Assembly (NCBI RefSeq): GCF_001040945.1
Contig: NZ_CP011930.1
Span: 1,488,001-1,552,000 of the forward strand
DNA length: 64,000 nt
Reading direction: 5' to 3'
Origin: Herbaspirillum seropedicae
GTDB lineage: Bacteria > Pseudomonadota > Gammaproteobacteria > Burkholderiales > Burkholderiaceae_D
Below, piece after piece: positions 17,870 through 26,226 of this stretch. Below the pieces are notes generated by a model. It ran no database searches. It was not told the origin of the DNA and saw only the letters and a list, made by a program, of their open reading frames with translations. Positions within the stretch are counted from its first letter, which is position 1. The number at the start of each line of letters is the position of its first letter. Position numbers and translations under genes: made by a program.

Positions 17870-18348
17870 TGCCTTCCCCGCTGCAGTTCGACGGCGCGCA
17901 GTGCGGCCCGCAGGATTTCCACATGGGTGCCGCAGCGGCAGAGGTTGAAGTCCAGTTCGTGACGGATCTCGTCTTCGCTGGGCGTGGGGGAGCGCAGCAG
18001 CAAGGCCTTGATGGTCATGATCATGCCGTTGAGGCAGTAGCCGCACTGCGCACCCTGTTCATCGATGAAGGCTTGCTGCACCGGGTCCAGACGGCCGTCC
18101 TGTTCCAGTCCATCGAGCGTGGTGACGTGGCGCGCGGCCACGCCGGCCAGCGGGATCACGCAAGAACGCGCCGCCACCCCATCGACCAGCACCGTACAGG
18201 CGCCGCATTCACCCAGGCCGCAGCCGAACTTGGGGCCGTTGAGGCAAAGGTCGTTGCGCAACACGTTGAGCAGCGGCGCATCGGCGGCGATGTCCAGGCT
18301 GACCGGGACGCCGTTGACATGGAAGGTGATGGGTTCTTGCTTGTGCAT
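17866..18348 (-). CDS. nicA: Nicotinate dehydrogenase [2Fe-2S] subunit
   Basis: A 160-residue two-cluster ferredoxin subunit of the nicotinate hydroxylase, which makes 6-hydroxynicotinate. The plant-type cluster uses Cys43, Cys48, Cys51 and Cys63, and the second (helical) cluster uses Cys102, Cys105, Cys137 and Cys139. This is the standard pattern of xanthine-oxidase-family small subunits. It is first in a leftward two-gene unit, coupled to the triheme gene by an ATGA overlap. Its promoter should lie in the 401-bp divergent gap shared with nicE. Related isoquinoline and picolinate dehydrogenases look alike; the surrounding nic genes decide the assignment. Confidence 0.87.
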   Translation of the reverse strand: MHKQEPITFHVNGVPVSLDIAADAPLLNVLRNDLCLNGPKFGCGLGECGACTVLVDGVAARSCVIPLAGVAARHVTTLDGLEQDGRLDPVQQAFIDEQGAQCGYCLNGMIMTIKALLLRSPTPSEDEIRHELDFNLCRCGTHVEILRAALRAVELQRGRQ

Positions 18349-18500
18349 GGTCTCTCTGTTGCTGCAGGCGCCTCGGGGGCGCTGGTGGAATGGTCGTCAG
18401 CGCATGGTGAAGCATCCTTCATGCCAATGCGCTTGCTGCGGGGAGTATGCCTGTGCTCGCAGGGACTGTCAGGCTGACCTCCTTCCTGGTCTGGAAAAGA

Positions 18501-18511
18501 GTGTACACATT
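18501..18511. promoter_or_regulatory. nic operator-like box 1 (nicA side)
   Basis: GTGTACACATT, whose first eight bases are a perfect palindrome. It is the same core as the boxes at 25939 and 30256. Likely bound by the MarR-type NicR or an unseen regulator (inference). Confidence 0.55.
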
Positions 18512-18688
18512 GAATAATGCCAAGTAAATCGCAAATTTCCATGCTGCATTGCGCGGTCTCGAACTGGTGCGAGATGGGGTCGGAAACTCCCGTATTTGGT
18601 GCTGCATCGCACATAAATAGGGAATTGCCCGGTTCTGCTGGTGCGTGTGAAAAACGCTGTTGCAAAGATCCGGGAAATGATTAAATAT

Positions 18689-18701
18689 AGTGTATGCATT
18701 A
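18689..18701. promoter_or_regulatory. nic operator-like box 2 (nicE side)
   Basis: AGTGTATGCATTA, preceded by AAATAT, 49 bp before the nicE start. It shares the GTGTAYGCATT core and AT-rich flank with the other nic gaps. Confidence 0.55.
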
Positions 18702-18749
18702 CAAATTAGCGAACTTCGCATGACCACGGCAGATCAAGGAGAACCTCAC

Positions 18750-19505
18750 ATGCAGCAGCGTCTTTACCGTATCGGGCAAATCGTCCCCAGTTCCAACACC
18801 ACCATGGAGACCGAGATCCCGGCCATGCTGACGGCGCGCCAGGCGATCCGCCCCGAGCGTTTCACCTTCCACTCCAGCCGCATGCGCATGAAGAAGGTGG
18901 TCAAGGAAGAGCTGGCGGCCATGGATGGTGAGTCCGATCGCTGCGCCGTCGAGCTTTCGGACGCTCGCGTGGATGTGTTGGGTTACGCCTGCCTGGTGGC
19001 CATCATGGCCATGGGGCGCGGCTATCATCGCCAGTCCGAGCAGCGCCTGACCGCCCACACCGCCGCCAATGGCGCCGACGCACCGGTGGTCACCAGCGCC
19101 GGCGCGCTCATCGATGCCTTGAAGGTCATCGGCGCGAAGAAGATCGTGGTCGTGGCGCCCTACATGAAGCCCTTGACCGAGCTGGTGGTCGATTACATCC
19201 GCCATGAAGGGTATGAAGTGCTGGACTACCGTGCGCTGGAAATCCCCGACAACCTCGACGTAGCCCGTCATGACCCGGCCAGGCTGCCTGCCATCGTGGC
19301 CCAGATGGATACCAGCCAGGTCGACGCCATCGTCCTCTCGGCCTGCGTGCAGATGCCCTCGCTGCCGGTGATCGCCCAGGTCGAGGCGATGACCGGCAAG
19401 CCCGTCATCACCGCGGCTGTGGCCACGACCTACGCCATGCTCAAGCGCCTGGAGCTGGACCGCATCGTGCCGGGCGCGGGTGCGCTGCTCTCCGGCGCTT
19501 ACTGA
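18750..19505 (+). CDS. nicE: Maleate isomerase
   Basis: Isomerises maleate to fumarate, the last step of the nicotinate pathway. The 251-residue protein belongs to the Asp/Glu racemase-like family. It has the two catalytic cysteines at Cys81 (GYACLVAIM) and Cys199 (LSACVQMPS), within one residue of the numbering I recall for the P. putida enzyme. The N-terminal IGQIVPSSNTTMETE block is typical. AAGGAGAA at 18736-18743 favours the ATG at 18750; an in-frame ATG at 18690 lies within the operator region. It is first of a rightward operon with nicD, nicX, nicF and the Mo subunit. Confidence 0.93.
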   Translation: MQQRLYRIGQIVPSSNTTMETEIPAMLTARQAIRPERFTFHSSRMRMKKVVKEELAAMDGESDRCAVELSDARVDVLGYACLVAIMAMGRGYHRQSEQRLTAHTAANGADAPVVTSAGALIDALKVIGAKKIVVVAPYMKPLTELVVDYIRHEGYEVLDYRALEIPDNLDVARHDPARLPAIVAQMDTSQVDAIVLSACVQMPSLPVIAQVEAMTGKPVITAAVATTYAMLKRLELDRIVPGAGALLSGAY

Positions 19506-19515
19506 GAGGTGCGCC

Positions 19516-20349
19516 ATGCATAGCCACTCCAGTAGCTTCCTCTACGGCGCCAACGTCCAGGCCAACGGCATCCGTCAGCATTACCTGCGCTATGGCGGCA
19601 ACGACGGTGCGCGCGCCAGTCGCGACGCCGTCATCATCCTGCCCGGCATCACCAGTCCTGCGGTGACCTGGGGCTTTGTGGGCGAGCGCTTCGGCCAGCA
19701 ATTCGATACCTATGTGCTGGATGTGCGCGGCCGTGGTCTGTCATCGGCTTCCGATACGCTGGACTACAGCGTGGACGCCCAGGCCGCCGACGTGATCGCG
19801 CTGGCCCAGGCGCTGGGCCTGTCGCGTTACGCCATCGTCGGCCATTCCATGGGCGCACGCATCGGTGCGCGCGCCGCACGCCAGACGCCGCAGGGATTGA
19901 CGCGGCTGGTGATGGTGGACCCGCCGGTGTCCGGCCCGGGCCGCCGTGCCTATCCGTCCAAGCTGCCCTGGTATGTGGATTCGATGCGCCTGGCGCGCGC
20001 GGGCTGTTCGGCCGAGCAGATGCGCGCCTTCTGTGCGACCTGGACCGAGGAACAGTTGCAGTTGCGCGCCGAATGGCTGCATACCTGCGACGAGCGCGCC
20101 GTCATCGCCAGCTTCGAGGAATTCCATACCGGTGATTTCCATGCCGACCTGCCCGCGCTGCGCCTGCCGGTGATGCTGATGCAGGCCTCGCGCGGCGACG
20201 TCATCCTGCCCGAGGATGTGGCCGAGATCCGCAGCCTGCTGCCGCAGGTGGTGGTGAGCCGCGTGGAAGAGGCCGGCCACATGATTCCCTGGGATAACGA
20301 GGCCGGTTTCTACGCCGCCTTCCGCGACTTCCTCGGCGCAACGCTGTAG
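19516..20349 (+). CDS. nicD: N-formylmaleamate deformylase
   Basis: An alpha/beta hydrolase of 277 residues that removes formate from N-formylmaleamate to give maleamate. The triad is visible as Ser111 (GHSMG), Asp135 (MVDPPVSG) and His255 (EEAGHMIPWD). Each lies ten residues later than the published P. putida NicD triad (101/125/245). The oxyanion region ILPGITSP is conserved. The ATG at 19516 lies 10 bp after nicE, with GAGAGGTG just before it. It sits between nicE and nicX in the same operon. Confidence 0.93.
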   Translation: MHSHSSSFLYGANVQANGIRQHYLRYGGNDGARASRDAVIILPGITSPAVTWGFVGERFGQQFDTYVLDVRGRGLSSASDTLDYSVDAQAADVIALAQALGLSRYAIVGHSMGARIGARAARQTPQGLTRLVMVDPPVSGPGRRAYPSKLPWYVDSMRLARAGCSAEQMRAFCATWTEEQLQLRAEWLHTCDERAVIASFEEFHTGDFHADLPALRLPVMLMQASRGDVILPEDVAEIRSLLPQVVVSRVEEAGHMIPWDNEAGFYAAFRDFLGATL

Positions 20350-20388
20350 ATCCCGTTCATCGAATGATCGATTGCAAAGGAGAACACC

Positions 20389-21444
20389 ATGGCCGTCAGC
20401 GACCATGACCTGATCAGCGCCTGGCAACAGGTGCTGAGCTTGTCCAGGCTGGAGGCGGGACAGATCGTCACCGTCCTCACCAGCAGCACTACCCATCCGC
20501 AGACCCTGTCCACCGCCATGACCGCCGCTGCGCTCATGGGCGCGACCGTCAATCGTCTGGACCTGCCGCCGGTCAACGCGGAAAAGGCCCTGAGCCGCGA
20601 CTCGCTGGCCTACCTCGGCACCACCCCGCTGACCGGCAACCGCGCCGCCATCGCCGCCCTCCAGGAAAGCGACCTGGTGCTGGACCTGATGACCCTGCTG
20701 TTCTCGCCCGAGCAGCACGAGATCCTCGCCACCGGCACCAAGATCCTGCTGGCGGTGGAGCCGCCCGAGGTGCTGGTGCGCATGGTGCCCAGCGAAGATG
20801 ATCGCCGCCGCGTGGCACAGGCGGCGCGCCTGCTGGAAGGCAAGCGTGAGATGCACATCAGCTCCGACGCCGGCACCGACCTGCGCTGCCCGCTGGGCGA
20901 GTTCCCGGTGATCCAGGAATATGGCTTTGTCGACCAGCCGGGCCGCTGGGACCACTGGCCCAGCGGATTCGTGCTGACCTGGCCCAATGAGCGGCAGACC
21001 AACGGCACCCTGGTCATCGACCGGGGCGATATCCTCTTGCCCATGAAGTGCTATGCGCAGGAAGCCATCGAGGTCACCGTGAAGGATGGCTTCGTCACCC
21101 GTATCGAAGGCGGGCTCGACGCCGAACTGCTGAGCGACTACATGGCCTCCTTCAAGGATCCGGAAGCCTATGCCATGTCGCATATCGGTTGGGGCCTGCA
21201 ACCACGCGCGCAATGGTCCACCCTGGCCATGTACGACCGCGAGGCCACCATCGGCATGGATGCCCGCGCCTACGAAGGCAATTTCCTGTTCTCCTTCGGT
21301 CCCAACAATGAAGCCGGCGGCAGCCGCACCACGGCCTGCCACATCGATATCCCGCTGCGCCGCTGCACGGTGGCGCTCGATGGCGTGCCAGTGGTCAAGG
21401 AGGGCAAGGTATTGGACGGCTTCGTCTACGGCAATTCGAAATGA
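20389..21444 (+). CDS. nicX: 2,5-Dihydroxypyridine 5,6-dioxygenase
   Basis: Opens the ring of 2,5-dihydroxypyridine with O2 to N-formylmaleamate, using non-haem Fe(II). The protein has 351 residues. The iron ligands fall at His265 (AMSHIGWG), His318 and Asp320 (TACHIDIPL), identical in number to P. putida NicX. A ribosome site AAGGAGAA precedes the ATG. It lies 39 bp after nicD. The match of ligand positions makes this one of the firmest calls in the window. Confidence 0.96.
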   Translation: MAVSDHDLISAWQQVLSLSRLEAGQIVTVLTSSTTHPQTLSTAMTAAALMGATVNRLDLPPVNAEKALSRDSLAYLGTTPLTGNRAAIAALQESDLVLDLMTLLFSPEQHEILATGTKILLAVEPPEVLVRMVPSEDDRRRVAQAARLLEGKREMHISSDAGTDLRCPLGEFPVIQEYGFVDQPGRWDHWPSGFVLTWPNERQTNGTLVIDRGDILLPMKCYAQEAIEVTVKDGFVTRIEGGLDAELLSDYMASFKDPEAYAMSHIGWGLQPRAQWSTLAMYDREATIGMDARAYEGNFLFSFGPNNEAGGSRTTACHIDIPLRRCTVALDGVPVVKEGKVLDGFVYGNSK

Positions 21445-21488
21445 GGCCAGCCGGCGATGGCCGGCAGCCTCCCGCAAAGGAAGATACG

Positions 21489-22112
21489 ATGCACAAGGAA
21501 GTGGAAACCTACCAGCGCCAGGGCTTTGGCCAGACGCTGGAAATGAAGCCGCCGTTCGGGCTGCTGATCGTCGATTTCGTCAACAGCTTCGCCGATCCGC
21601 AGCAGTTCGGCGGCGGCAACATCCCGCAGGCCATCGAGCGCACGCGCAGCCTCCTGGCGCACGCGCGCCAGCAAGGCTGGCCGGTGGCGCACAGCCGCAT
21701 CGTGTTTGCCGATGATGATGCTGACCGCAACATCTTCGGCATGAAGGTGCCCGGCATGGTGACCCTCAAGGAAGACCTGCCCGGCAGCGCCATCGTGCCG
21801 CAACTGGCCCCGGCCAACGGTGAACTGGTGGTGCGCAAGACCGTGCCGTCGGCGTTCTTTGGCACCTCGCTGGCGCCGTGGCTGACGCAGCATGGTGTGC
21901 AGACCCTGCTGGTGGCCGGCGCCGTGACCAGCGGTTGCGTGCGCGCCAGCGTGGTGGACGCCATGTCCTGGGGCTTCCGCCCGCTGGTGGTGTCGGATTG
22001 CGTGGGCGACCGCGCCCTCGGCCCGCACGAGGCCAATCTGTTCGACATGGCGCAGAAGTATGCGGCCGTGATGCCGCTGGACGAGGCCATGCAGGTGGTC
22101 GGCCAGCGTTGA
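21489..22112 (+). CDS. nicF: Maleamate amidohydrolase
   Basis: Hydrolyses maleamate to maleate and ammonia. The 207-residue isochorismatase-like protein has the expected triad Asp29 (LLIVDFVNSF), Lys117 (VVRKTVPSAFF) and Cys150 (AVTSGCVRAS). AAAGGAAG at 21476-21483 supports the ATG at 21489; an upstream in-frame ATG at 21441 would add residues unlike the family. It follows nicX by 44 bp. Its product maleate is the substrate of NicE. Confidence 0.93.
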   Translation: MHKEVETYQRQGFGQTLEMKPPFGLLIVDFVNSFADPQQFGGGNIPQAIERTRSLLAHARQQGWPVAHSRIVFADDDADRNIFGMKVPGMVTLKEDLPGSAIVPQLAPANGELVVRKTVPSAFFGTSLAPWLTQHGVQTLLVAGAVTSGCVRASVVDAMSWGFRPLVVSDCVGDRALGPHEANLFDMAQKYAAVMPLDEAMQVVGQR

Positions 22113-22172
22113 TGTCTGCAGCGGGCAAGGCCGGTGCGGACCCGATGAATGTGACATGCAAGATGCGCTGAC

Positions 22173-24452
22173 ATGCAAGCAATGAACCCTACCGCCCCGA
22201 CCCCGCGCGAGGCCCGCCGCCAGCTGCTCTCGCGCAGCGACGTGCTGCTGGTGACGCGGGCCCCCCAGCCGGGCGTGAAGCCCGCGCCCGGCCAGCCGGG
22301 GGCGGCGTCTTCCTATGTGCAGCCCTTGCCGGATGTGTTCGTGGCCATCCTGGGCGAGGGACAGGTGCTAGCCTTCAATGGCCACGTCGACCTGGGAACC
22401 GGCATCCGCACCTCGCTGGCGCAGATTGTGGCCGAAGAGTTGAGTCTCTCCATGGAGCAGGTCAGCATGATCCTCGGGCATACCGAGGAGGCGCCCAACC
22501 AGGGGCCGACGATTGCCAGCGCCACCATCCAGATTTCCGCCATGCCGTTGCGTAAGGCCGCCGCCCAGGCGCGCGAGCACCTGCTGGCGATGGCCGCTGC
22601 GCGCTGGGCGACGCCGGTCGGGCGTCTGCGCGTGGAGGCGGGCTGCATCATCGATGCCGACGTGGCGGGGCGCACTATCAGTTATTTCGAATTGCTGCGC
22701 GGGCAACGCATCGTGCTCACGCTGGAACCCGGCGAGGTGCCGCTCAAGCCGGTGAGCCAGTACACGCTGGTGGGACGTAGTTCGCAGCGGGTCGATATTC
22801 CGGCCAAGGTGCGCGCGCAGCCTGTGTATGTGCATGATGTGCGTGTGCCTGGCATGCTGCATGGCCGCGTAGTGCGCCCGCCGCATCCTGGCCGCGACGG
22901 CGGGGATTTCGTCGGCCGCAGCCTGCTGGCGGTGGATCGCCAATCGGTGGCCCACATTCCCGGCCTGGTCGCGGTGGTGGTGGAGGGGGATTTCATCGGC
23001 GTGGTGGCCGAGCGGGAAGAGCAGGCGCAACGCGCCATGCGCGAACTGAAGGTGCAGTGGAAGAGCATCCCGCCGCTGCCGCCCATGGACGACCTGGAAG
23101 CGCGCCTGCGCAGCCTGCCCGCCCGGCGGCGCGAGCTGGTGCGCCAGGGCGATCCGGACGCCGCCAGCGCCAGCGCCGCTGGCCACATCGAGCGGACCTA
23201 TGTCTGGCCCTATCAGCTGCATGCATCCATCGGGCCGTCTTGCGCGGTGGCGGACTGGCGGCCGGAAGGCTTGACGGTCTGGTCCGGCACCCAGAATCCC
23301 CATGTGATGCGCATCGACCTGTCGCGCCTGTGTGATCTGGACGAAGGCAGCATCGAAGTGATCCGGCTGGAAGCCTCGGGCTGCTATGGCCGCAATTGCG
23401 CAGACGATGTGGTGGCCGATGCGGCCCTGTTGTCACGCGCCGTAGGACGGCCGGTGCGGGTGCAGCTCACCCGTGAGCAGGAACACGCCTGGGAGCCCAA
23501 GGGGGCGGCCCAGCTCATGGACGTGTGCGGCGGCGTCGACGCCCAGGGGCGGCTGTCGCACTATCGCTTCCAGACCCGTTATCCCTCCAATGATGCGCCG
23601 GTGCTGGCCTTGCTGTTGACCGGCAAGATCGCGCCAGAACCGCGCGTGCTGGAGATGGGCGACCGCACCGCCGTGCCGCCCTATGCCTACCCGCATATGC
23701 AGATCGATTGCGATGATGTCGCGCCCATCGTGCGCGCCGGATGGTTGCGTGGGGTGTCGGCCATGCCCAATTCCTTTGCTCACGAGGTCTTCATCGACGA
23801 ACTGGCCGAGCTGGCCGGAGCGGACCGGCTGGCTTTCCGGCTGGCGCATCTGCCGGACCAGCGCGCCAGCGAGCTGTTGCAGGCGGTAGCGCACAAGGCG
23901 GGATGGGTCGCGCATGCCCAGGGCTCGCGCGGGCAGGTACAGGCCGACGGCAAGCTGCGCGGACGCGGCATCGCCTATGCGCGCTACGTCCATAGCAAGT
24001 TTCCGGGCTTTGGGGCGGCCTGGTCGGCTTGGGTCATCGATGTCGAAGTCGATCCGGTCACAGGCGCGCTGGCCGTCACCTCGCTGGTGGTGGGCCAGGA
24101 TACCGGCATGATGGTCAACCCGGCCGGGGTGCGCCATCAGATGCACGGCAATATCCTGCAATCCCTGAGCCGGGTGCTGAAGGAACGGGTGGCCTTTGGG
24201 CCGCACGGCGCCAGCAGCCTGGAGTGGGGCGCTTACCCCATCCTGCATTTCACCGAAGTGCCGCCCATCGAGATCGTGTTGATGGAGCGCCAGGACCAGC
24301 CGCCCATGGGCGCCGGCGAATCGGCCTCGGTGCCGAGTGCGGCGGCCTTGTCCAATGCGCTCTTCGACGCCACCGGCAGACGCCTGCGCCAGCCGCCCTT
24401 CAATGCGGAGTGCATCCTGGCGGCGCTGCAGGAACCGCTGGCGGCGGGGTGA
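22173..24452 (+). CDS. nicB: Molybdenum-binding catalytic subunit of nicotinate hydroxylase
   Basis: A 759-residue xanthine-dehydrogenase-family molybdenum subunit, probably hydroxylating nicotinate at C6. It has the N-terminal cofactor motif GHVDLGTGI (70-78), the hammerhead region at about 210-290, and the catalytic glutamate in GAGE (Glu716). Unlike P. putida NicB it has no cytochrome c domains; these are in the leftward protein at 14945-17869. A second ATG at 22182 is equally plausible and no clear ribosome site decides. It ends the nicEDXF operon, 60 bp after nicF. The job is inferred from context; related enzymes act on picolinate or isoquinoline. Confidence 0.85.
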   Translation: MQAMNPTAPTPREARRQLLSRSDVLLVTRAPQPGVKPAPGQPGAASSYVQPLPDVFVAILGEGQVLAFNGHVDLGTGIRTSLAQIVAEELSLSMEQVSMILGHTEEAPNQGPTIASATIQISAMPLRKAAAQAREHLLAMAAARWATPVGRLRVEAGCIIDADVAGRTISYFELLRGQRIVLTLEPGEVPLKPVSQYTLVGRSSQRVDIPAKVRAQPVYVHDVRVPGMLHGRVVRPPHPGRDGGDFVGRSLLAVDRQSVAHIPGLVAVVVEGDFIGVVAEREEQAQRAMRELKVQWKSIPPLPPMDDLEARLRSLPARRRELVRQGDPDAASASAAGHIERTYVWPYQLHASIGPSCAVADWRPEGLTVWSGTQNPHVMRIDLSRLCDLDEGSIEVIRLEASGCYGRNCADDVVADAALLSRAVGRPVRVQLTREQEHAWEPKGAAQLMDVCGGVDAQGRLSHYRFQTRYPSNDAPVLALLLTGKIAPEPRVLEMGDRTAVPPYAYPHMQIDCDDVAPIVRAGWLRGVSAMPNSFAHEVFIDELAELAGADRLAFRLAHLPDQRASELLQAVAHKAGWVAHAQGSRGQVQADGKLRGRGIAYARYVHSKFPGFGAAWSAWVIDVEVDPVTGALAVTSLVVGQDTGMMVNPAGVRHQMHGNILQSLSRVLKERVAFGPHGASSLEWGAYPILHFTEVPPIEIVLMERQDQPPMGAGESASVPSAAALSNALFDATGRRLRQPPFNAECILAALQEPLAAG

Positions 24453-24475
24453 GCAGGCCTCGCGCAGGGCCGGGT

Positions 24476-24916
24476 CTACTCCTCGATCATCTTGCGCAGG
24501 AGGAACACCAGCGCCACGCGTTCAGCCGGATTGAGGTTGCCATAGGTCGCCTCGCTGATCTGGGCGGCGAAGGGCACGGTGTCGGCCACCAGCGTGGCGG
24601 CGCTCTTGCTGAGCGACACCAGCACCTTGCGGCGGTCGGCCTCGTCGTGGGACAGCTCGATCAGGCCGCGTGCCTTGAGGCGCTCCACGATGCCGCGAAT
24701 GGTGGCCTGGTCGATGGCGGTCACCTTGACGATGTCCGACAGCGAGCAGGTCTCCAGGTCGCGGATGGCGCACAGGGTCACGAACTGCGCGGCCGTCAAC
24801 TGCGAATCCGGGATGTGCTGCTGGAAGATAGCGGCATGGCGCTGGTAGGCGCGGCGCAGCAGGTGGCCGATCTGGTCGGAAAAGTGATATTGGGCAGAAA
24901 CGGTCTTCTTGGTCAT
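24476..24916 (-). CDS. nicR: MarR-family repressor, NicR-like
   Basis: A 146-residue winged-helix regulator. The recognition region SLSDIVKVTAIDQATIRGIVERL and the wing DEADRRKVLVSLS are visible. In P. putida, NicR represses the nicC/nicX units and is released by 6-hydroxynicotinate; the same role is inferred here. It is convergent with the Mo subunit gene (23 bp apart) and divergent from the flavin-reductase gene at 25135. The start at 24916 is chosen by comparison with family length; an ATG at 24943 would add nine residues. The repeated GTGTAYACATT boxes are candidate operators. Confidence 0.8.
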   Translation of the reverse strand: MTKKTVSAQYHFSDQIGHLLRRAYQRHAAIFQQHIPDSQLTAAQFVTLCAIRDLETCSLSDIVKVTAIDQATIRGIVERLKARGLIELSHDEADRRKVLVSLSKSAATLVADTVPFAAQISEATYGNLNPAERVALVFLLRKMIEE

Positions 24917-25134
24917 GGGCACCGGAGATGAGTGGCTCGGCATGCCCTGGTCGCCGGCGGCGAGCAAAGGGCAGCTGTTGATTCTAATGTCCTGTTTGCC
25001 CGCTGTATACGTGGCAGAGGCCAGACCCGCTGCGGTCCCTGAGGAAGCCTTGGCGCGCTGGCGCGTCGGCGCGGTCCGTTTGGTGATGGGGGCAGGGCGT
25101 GTTGCTGTGGTTTTCATCGGAGAGGTAGGCAAGT

Positions 25135-25749
25135 ATGTTGATTGATTTCGCAGGGCTCAAGCCCGTCGAGGCTTATGAATGGATGTCGTCGCTGATCGTG
25201 CCGCGGCCCATCGCCTGGGTCTCGACCCTGGATGCGCAGGGACGGGCGAACCTGGCGCCCTTCAGTTTCTTCCAGATGGTCACCGGCAAGCCGCCCACCT
25301 TGCTGATCTGTCCCTTGTTGCAGCGCGGCGGCAAGCTCAAGGATACGGTGCTCAATATCGATGAGCGCGGCGAGTTCGTGGTCAATCTCGCCGCACCCGC
25401 GCAGGCCGCGCAGCTCAATGAGACGTCCTTTCCCTTCGAGGCTGGCGTCAGCGAGTTCGAGGCCTGCGGCGTGACCGCCGCGCCCAGCCAGAGGGTGGCG
25501 CCGCCCCGCGTGGCGGCCGCTGCGGCCAGCTTCGAGTGCAAGCTGGCCATGCTGGAGCCGTACCCGCGCCACGCGCCGTCTTGCCATCTGGTGTTGGGCG
25601 AAGTGCTGGTCGCACACGTCCAGGATGACTTGCTCGATGCCGATGGCAAGCTCGATCCGGGCAAGGTCGATCTGCTCTTTCGCATGGGCGGCGAGTGGTA
25701 TGGCCGCAGCATCAACGCCGCCAATTTCACCTTGCCGCGTCCACGCTGA
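25135..25749 (+). CDS. Flavin reductase-like (flavoredoxin) protein
   Basis: A 204-residue FMN-binding split-barrel protein. Typical marks are VPRPIAWVSTLDAQGRANLAPFSFF, ERGEFVVNLA and a C-terminal YGRS motif. Such proteins reduce or bind FMN, often to feed a monooxygenase. NicC carries its own FAD and uses NADH directly, so it does not obviously need this partner; the role in the nic cluster is unclear. GAGAGG lies upstream of the ATG. It may be divergently transcribed from nicR. Similar genes occur near pyridine and nicotinate genes in other proteobacteria, but that is from memory and untested. Confidence 0.8.
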   Translation: MLIDFAGLKPVEAYEWMSSLIVPRPIAWVSTLDAQGRANLAPFSFFQMVTGKPPTLLICPLLQRGGKLKDTVLNIDERGEFVVNLAAPAQAAQLNETSFPFEAGVSEFEACGVTAAPSQRVAPPRVAAAAASFECKLAMLEPYPRHAPSCHLVLGEVLVAHVQDDLLDADGKLDPGKVDLLFRMGGEWYGRSINAANFTLPRPR

Positions 25750-25938
25750 TCGGACTGGCCGTGCTGCTCCTGCAGAGGCGTCGTCGATCCATCGACGGCG
25801 CGCGCTGTTGCTGACACTCCATTGACGTTCTTGCATCCTGCTTGCCCACTCGGCGCAAGCAGAAACGCCAGCGCTGTCGCGATGTCGTGGTGCACAACGC
25901 ACTGTGCTTGTGCAGTTTTCGCGTTTCGCATTAATATG

Positions 25939-25949
25939 GTGTATACATT
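25939..25949. promoter_or_regulatory. nic operator-like box 3
   Basis: GTGTATACATT with flank TAATATG before it and ATAAATAATAA after. It is the closest match to the shared core and about 280 bp before the chemoreceptor start. Confidence 0.55.
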
Positions 25950-26100
25950 ATAAATAATAAATCTGTAAGCGGCTTTGGAATCGCCGTGGAGACAAGCTGG
26001 ATTCCCTGTTATATCCCCATTTAATCCATATTAATCCGGCCTTGGCGCTGCCTTCTTGCGCTCGGTCAAAGCTGGTCTATATTTTGCTTACACGCTAAAT

Positions 26101-26116
26101 ATAGAGTGTGTGCGTC
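26101..26116. promoter_or_regulatory. nic operator-like box 4 (diverged)
   Basis: ATAGAGTGTGTGCGTC. It shares ATAGAGTGTGT with the box at 30250-30266. It sits about 110 bp before the chemoreceptor start and could overlap a promoter. Confidence 0.4.
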
Positions 26117-26226
26117 ATAAAAAATAATTGGTGAGTCGCGCTTGCGCCATCCCGTTGGTATGGACCGAGGATGTTGCGCGAGAACTGCCGTCAGCATGAT
26201 CTGGCGGCGCCGCACAGGAGAGGAAG

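Larger units (their letters stand above)
18349..18749. promoter_or_regulatory. Divergent nicA / nicE control region
   Basis: This 401-bp AT-richer gap separates leftward nicA from rightward nicE. It holds no credible gene. It contains two operator-like boxes, listed separately (18501-18511 and 18689-18701), placed to control the leftward and rightward units respectively. TTAAATATAG around 18681-18690 could supply a -10 region for nicE. Confidence 0.6.
25750..26226. promoter_or_regulatory. 477-bp AT-rich gap before the chemoreceptor
   Basis: No gene is visible. The middle (about 25925-26125) is AT-rich compared with the rest of the window. It holds two operator-like boxes, one at 25939-25949 and a diverged one at 26101-26116. 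The rest is probably promoter and 5' leader for the chemoreceptor-porin-xdhC unit. Confidence 0.5.
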
